From Candidatus Gastranaerophilales bacterium (GTDB lineage Bacteria > Cyanobacteriota > Vampirovibrionia > Gastranaerophilales > Gastranaerophilaceae): 33,303 nucleotides of DNA. Position 1 is the first letter of the stretch, and the number at the start of each line of letters is the position of its first letter. The notes under the pieces are model-generated. The model did not search any database. It saw only the letters and a list, made by a program, of their open reading frames with translations, and was not told the origin of the DNA. The stretch spans positions 1 through 33,303 of the forward strand of contig CALUVG010000020.1 in assembly GCA_944324165.1 (NCBI GenBank), read 5' to 3'. The translations under genes and the position numbers were made by a program. Positions 29,973 through 33,303 of the stretch are shown piece by piece.

Positions 29973-31074
29973 ATATTAGCATTTTACCGTTTTCGTAAAT
30001 TAAAATGTCATCAGCATAAATTTTGCCGCCATGTTTCATGTTCTTGATCAAATCCCAATGCAGTCCTGAAACATTTTTCCCTCCGGTTTCAGGATAGGAT
30101 GCCCCGACAGCCATATGAATTGAGCCGCCTATTTTTTCATCAAACAGAATATTGCCTGTAACTTCCTGAATTTCATCATTTGTACCGATTGCTATTTCAC
30201 CGATACCTTTTGAGCCTTCATCCATATTGAGCATGGCATGCAAAAAGTCTTCACCTTTATCAGCTTCAGCTTTTACTATCTGCCCTTTTTCAATCCACAG
30301 ATGCACACCATGAGCCTCATTTCCACGGTAATTTTGAGGAAAATCAAAGTATATTTCACCATTAACATCATTTTCCACAGGTGAGGTAAAAACTTCACCG
30401 TCCGGATAATTATTAAGTCCTGAGCAGCTTACCCACTTACGACCTTCAACGCCGAAAGTAATATCTGTTTTTTCACCTGTTATATGTATTTTTTTGACAT
30501 TATTAAGATAATTTGCCCATTTTGTTTGTTTTTCATCCAATTCGCGAAGTTTTTTTACAGGATCTTCAAGATTTAAATAACATGAATTGAACAGAAAATC
30601 AGTGTATTCATCAAGTGACATTTTAGCTTCCTGCGCGAGTGCATTGGTCGGAAAATCCGCAACGACCCAGCTTGCTTCCCCTTTTGCAGCACGATTCATT
30701 AATATTTCGGATAATTGTTTTGTTGCTTTGCCGCGTCTTGAAAGTTTGCCTAAGTCTGCACGTGCCATGTTCTTGGTATTCAAAGGGGCACCTATGGAAA
30801 TAAATTTATCTATTGTTTCATATTCCATTTTTGTAATAGAATCAACATAATCAAGCTGTTCGTCGGAGGCATATTTTATAAAAGTATCGGACAAATCAAT
30901 TATGGAAGTCCTGACAATCGGATGTCCGCCGCGTTCAAGAACACGTTTGTATATAGCTTTAACAAGGTCTTTAGCCTCTGCACTTGTTGCCCGAATTTGA
31001 ACGGTATCGCCTTTCTGTACATTTGTTGAATAGTCCACAAGAACTTCTGCATATTTATCCCAGACAGTTTTCAT
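29971..31074 (-). CDS. M29 family aminopeptidase
   Basis: 367 aa, usual for thermophilic-aminopeptidase-type M29 enzymes, cytoplasmic dinuclear metallopeptidases that remove N-terminal residues. The ligand set can be read: Glu227 (PDGEVFTSP), Glu293 (GIGEIAIG), His320 (GGSIHMAVG), Tyr327, His339 and Asp341 (GLHWDLI); the 66-residue distance between the first two matches AmpS. AGGAG lies 8 nt before ATG 31074. It follows lpxA on the same strand, separated by a terminator hairpin, so coupling is partial at best. Confidence 0.95.
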   Translation of the reverse strand: MKTVWDKYAEVLVDYSTNVQKGDTVQIRATSAEAKDLVKAIYKRVLERGGHPIVRTSIIDLSDTFIKYASDEQLDYVDSITKMEYETIDKFISIGAPLNTKNMARADLGKLSRRGKATKQLSEILMNRAAKGEASWVVADFPTNALAQEAKMSLDEYTDFLFNSCYLNLEDPVKKLRELDEKQTKWANYLNNVKKIHITGEKTDITFGVEGRKWVSCSGLNNYPDGEVFTSPVENDVNGEIYFDFPQNYRGNEAHGVHLWIEKGQIVKAEADKGEDFLHAMLNMDEGSKGIGEIAIGTNDEIQEVTGNILFDEKIGGSIHMAVGASYPETGGKNVSGLHWDLIKNMKHGGKIYADDILIYENGKMLI

Positions 31075-31093
31075 ATTTTTTCTCCTTATATCT

Positions 31094-31122
31094 TAAAAAG
31101 GAGGATTTTTGCAACCCTCCTT
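31094..31122 (-). terminator. Terminator after lpxA
   Basis: Read on the minus strand: AAGGAGG, 11-base loop, CCTCCTT then TTT. It stands just upstream of the aminopeptidase ribosome binding site, so read-through could still supply that gene. Confidence 0.75.
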
Positions 31123-31131
31123 CTAATTCTT

Positions 31132-31941
31132 TTATTCTTCATTTTCAAGTGATTGATATCCTGATTTATGTGATTTTAAAAGTACACCGCGTTTTGATGT
31201 GTGAATAAAATCAATCATATTTTCGATATACTTATTCATTGGAATTTCTGCTTTAATTTTTTCAATCGCCTGTGTTGTATTATATTCATCAGAGATTAAT
31301 AATTTAAAAGCCTCTCTTGTATAATTTCTTATATCTGCAGGCACACCGCGGCGTTTCATTGCAACTACATTAAGACCGCGCGGGACAGGCGGGCGACCTT
31401 CACCCTTAGAATACGGAAGGATATCTTGACGGGATGCTGAGAAACCGCTTACGATAGCCATTTCACCTATACGAATGTTTTGATGGAAAACACTCATTCC
31501 GCCAATAAAAGCTCCAAATCCGACGTGGATATGACCTGCGAGCGTAACAAGATTTGCGAGAATAACTTCATCAGCCAAAACACAATTGTGCGCAACATGT
31601 GACCCAACCATTAACAAACATTTATTACCTATTCTTGTTGTAAAATCACCGCATGCTGCTCCTCTGTGAACAGTAACGTTTTCTTTAATAATTGTGTCAT
31701 TACCGATAACAACTTTTGTAGGTTCACCCTTGTAACCCAAATCCTGAGGTTCTGAGCCTATTGTTGCAAACGGGCTTATTGTGCATCTTTCACCAATTTC
31801 AGCAAACTCAATATGTGCATTTGATATAACTCTTGTTTTACTTCCGATTTTAACATTTTCACCGATTACAACATAAGGACCAATAATTGCGTCATCTGCA
31901 ATTTGTGCTGAAGGGTGAATAATAGCAGTTTTATCTATCAT
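31132..31941 (-). CDS. lpxA: Acyl-ACP--UDP-N-acetylglucosamine O-acyltransferase
   Basis: 269 aa. It catalyses the first step of lipid A synthesis, transferring a 3-hydroxyacyl chain to UDP-GlcNAc. Left-handed beta-helix hexapeptides run from residue 7 to about 185 (IIHPSAQIADDAIIGPYVVIG and so on). Catalytic His118 is in GSHVAHNC; His92 in VTVHRGA and the IGGMSVFHQNIRIG segment are also LpxA-like. The helical C-terminal domain follows (RRGVPADIRNYTREAFKLL). AGGAGAGAGG precedes ATG 31941. The usual lpxD/fabZ/lpxB neighbours are not within the window on this side. It implies an outer membrane. Confidence 0.96.
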   Translation of the reverse strand: MIDKTAIIHPSAQIADDAIIGPYVVIGENVKIGSKTRVISNAHIEFAEIGERCTISPFATIGSEPQDLGYKGEPTKVVIGNDTIIKENVTVHRGAACGDFTTRIGNKCLLMVGSHVAHNCVLADEVILANLVTLAGHIHVGFGAFIGGMSVFHQNIRIGEMAIVSGFSASRQDILPYSKGEGRPPVPRGLNVVAMKRRGVPADIRNYTREAFKLLISDEYNTTQAIEKIKAEIPMNKYIENMIDFIHTSKRGVLLKSHKSGYQSLENEE

Positions 31942-32203
31942 AACTTTTCCTCTCTCCTGTTAAATTCAATTATATTACAAATCGCAATTTTACTCAATTT
32001 CTTTATATTAACTTAATACAGAAACAAATATTAAGATTTATTAAATCTGTTTGTAACCTGCTTGTAATAAGCATTTAAGCACTTTTAGTCAAATGCAGTT
32101 CCAAGTATAAAGCAATTATTAGTGATTAATTTTTTTTATATAAATACGGGAATTTATTTTTTAACGGGGAAAAATTAAATATAAAATTTAAGGGGATGGT
32201 TGT

Positions 32204-33303
32204 ATGACAAGAGTTACAGCAACAAATTTTTCAAATGGAGGAAGAACACAAAAACCAAAGACTTTGAAAGATCACATGTCAGGTCATAAAAAGTTGGAAA
32301 TTGGTCAAATTCTGACACAAAACACTAATGGTTACAGAAAACATTCTGTTACCCCTGAAGTTGTAACGATACATACGGAAACCGCTAAACCGGAACAAAC
32401 AAAAGTTGACGCGCCTAAACAAGAAATAACTGCTCAGCAAGCCTTGACACCGAAACCTGAGCAGGAAAAGGCGCAAATACCTGCAGCCGAACAGCCTAAA
32501 GCTGAACAAGCAAAACAGGAACTCTCTACTAAACCGGCAGAGCAGCCAAAACAAGAAGTTTCATCTACAAAGACCGAACAACCTAAAGTTGAACCTGCCA
32601 AGCAGGAAGTTACGGCTCAAAAATCTGAAATTCCTAAAATGGAGCAGAATAAACCTCAAACAGAACAGGCTGCAATACAGGAAAAACGACCAAAATCGAC
32701 TAGTATAGCAGGACGCCGTCATTATGAAAAGAAAATTGGAATATACAAAGATAAACGTCCTAAAAATCTTGCCGAATTAAGAAAACAAAGAAAGAAACTT
32801 GAGGTAGGGCAAACTTTAAAAGAAGATACAAACGGTTATAAAAATAAAACAAATGTTACAACACCGGCAGCTACTGCTGTAGAGACACAGTCTTCTGCAC
32901 CAAAAGAACATATTGATAAACCGGAAGTTAAGCAGACTACAAATAGTGCGGCTCTGAATTCCGATAAACAATCTGTTACGCAAAAACAAAATATTGCGAC
33001 TGAAACAAAAGGCACTATAACAACTAAACAGACTAAACCATCTATAGTTTTGAATGAACGCGGAACTTATGATGTAAAACTTGCAGGTGAACCAACAAGA
33101 ACTTTTTCTACTCAGGCTGACGCGCAAAAATTCCTGGATAATTTTACAGGCAAATCAAAAGCTCCAAAATCAGCAGCACAAATAGTTTTAAATGAGCGCG
33201 GAACTTATGATGTAAAACTTGCAGGCGAACCAACAAGAACTTTTTCTACTCAGGCTGACGCGCAAAAATTCTTGAATAATTTTACAGGCAAGTCTCAAAA
33301 TGC
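32204..33303 (+). CDS. Lys/Gln/Pro-rich repeat protein, C-terminus cut off by window edge
   Basis: Open from ATG 32204 to the edge (at least 366 codons); AGGGGATGG lies 8 nt upstream, and an out-of-frame ATG at 32195 stops at once. No family recognised. Seen: a motif KKLE-I/V-GQ-x-L-x2-N/D-TNGY occurs twice (about residues 29-44 and 198-213); between and after them are long disordered Pro/Gln/Glu/Lys linkers (PKAEQAKQEL, EPAKQEVTAQK); from about residue 281 come 46-aa units beginning IVLNERGTYDVKLAGEPTRT and ending with FLNNFTGKS, the second nearly identical to the first. No signal peptide. The complementary strand is open at 32279-32554 and 32816-33127 only as shadows of the biased composition. 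Confidence 0.88.
   Translation, partial: MTRVTATNFSNGGRTQKPKTLKDHMSGHKKLEIGQILTQNTNGYRKHSVTPEVVTIHTETAKPEQTKVDAPKQEITAQQALTPKPEQEKAQIPAAEQPKAEQAKQELSTKPAEQPKQEVSSTKTEQPKVEPAKQEVTAQKSEIPKMEQNKPQTEQAAIQEKRPKSTSIAGRRHYEKKIGIYKDKRPKNLAELRKQRKKLEVGQTLKEDTNGYKNKTNVTTPAATAVETQSSAPKEHIDKPEVKQTTNSAALNSDKQSVTQKQNIATETKGTITTKQTKPSIVLNERGTYDVKLAGEPTRTFSTQADAQKFLDNFTGKSKAPKSAAQIVLNERGTYDVKLAGEPTRTFSTQADAQKFLNNFTGKSQN
33044..33303 (+). repeat. 138-bp in-frame tandem repeat
   Basis: Units start at 33044 and 33182. The first roughly 110 bases of each are almost identical at nucleotide level, with differences mostly at third positions (for example ttgaatgaacgc / ttaaatgagcgc). Each encodes 46 residues. The array continues past the window edge. 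Confidence 0.93.

Overview
The window is AT-rich, densely coded bacterial DNA. The best guess for the source is a non-photosynthetic gut relative of cyanobacteria (Gastranaerophilales / Melainabacteria). The reasons are a DUF3326 protein of cyanobacterial/plant type, LpxA (so an outer membrane with lipid A), a standard clpP/tpiA/plsX-fabH-fabD core, and many small lineage-specific proteins, two of which carry a short N-terminal Pro-Ile ... Phe-Ser/Gly-Gly/Asn signature. The taxonomy is inference. No tRNA, rRNA, CRISPR array or transposase was seen.

Layout. 1-3032 (minus): a cut-off repeat protein (EF-hand, RHS-like and LysM-like parts, then 54-bp tandem repeats), a DUF3326 protein and a coiled-coil protein. 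3183-7487 (mostly plus): clpP, a Met/Gln-rich coiled-coil protein, a divergent 5-formyl-THF cyclo-ligase / corrinoid adenosyltransferase pair, tpiA, a small conserved-looking protein and a long imperfect palindrome. 6996-11832: the DUF177-rpmF-plsX-fabH-fabD cluster for ribosome protein and fatty-acid initiation, with a frameshifted HEPN plus MNT nucleotidyltransferase cassette between fabH and fabD. 11962-14954: a small basic protein, a HEAT-like protein, a ribbon-helix-helix protein with a 53-aa partner, and a 439-aa protein with phosphoribosyltransferase-like motifs. 15001-19287: a divergent tRNA nucleotidyltransferase and a large SF1 helicase-nuclease fusion. 19356-27076: SulP transporter, secreted DUF1893-DUF362 protein, sugar porter, inactive M16 peptidase homologue, two exported small proteins, cytidine deaminase and a zinc-ribbon protein. 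27086-28670: a DtxR/MntR-type repressor followed by a membrane protein whose promoter carries two matching 16-bp palindromes. 29093-31941: a small tagged protein, rhodanese, M29 aminopeptidase and lpxA. 32204-end: a cut-off Lys/Gln/Pro-rich protein with 138-bp tandem repeats.

Two signals stand out. (1) Many genes without a Shine-Dalgarno sequence have a -10 box 6-7 nt in front of the ATG, which implies leaderless mRNAs; this decides several starts. (2) The repressor / double operator / His-tailed membrane protein unit looks like an undescribed iron- or manganese-controlled function.
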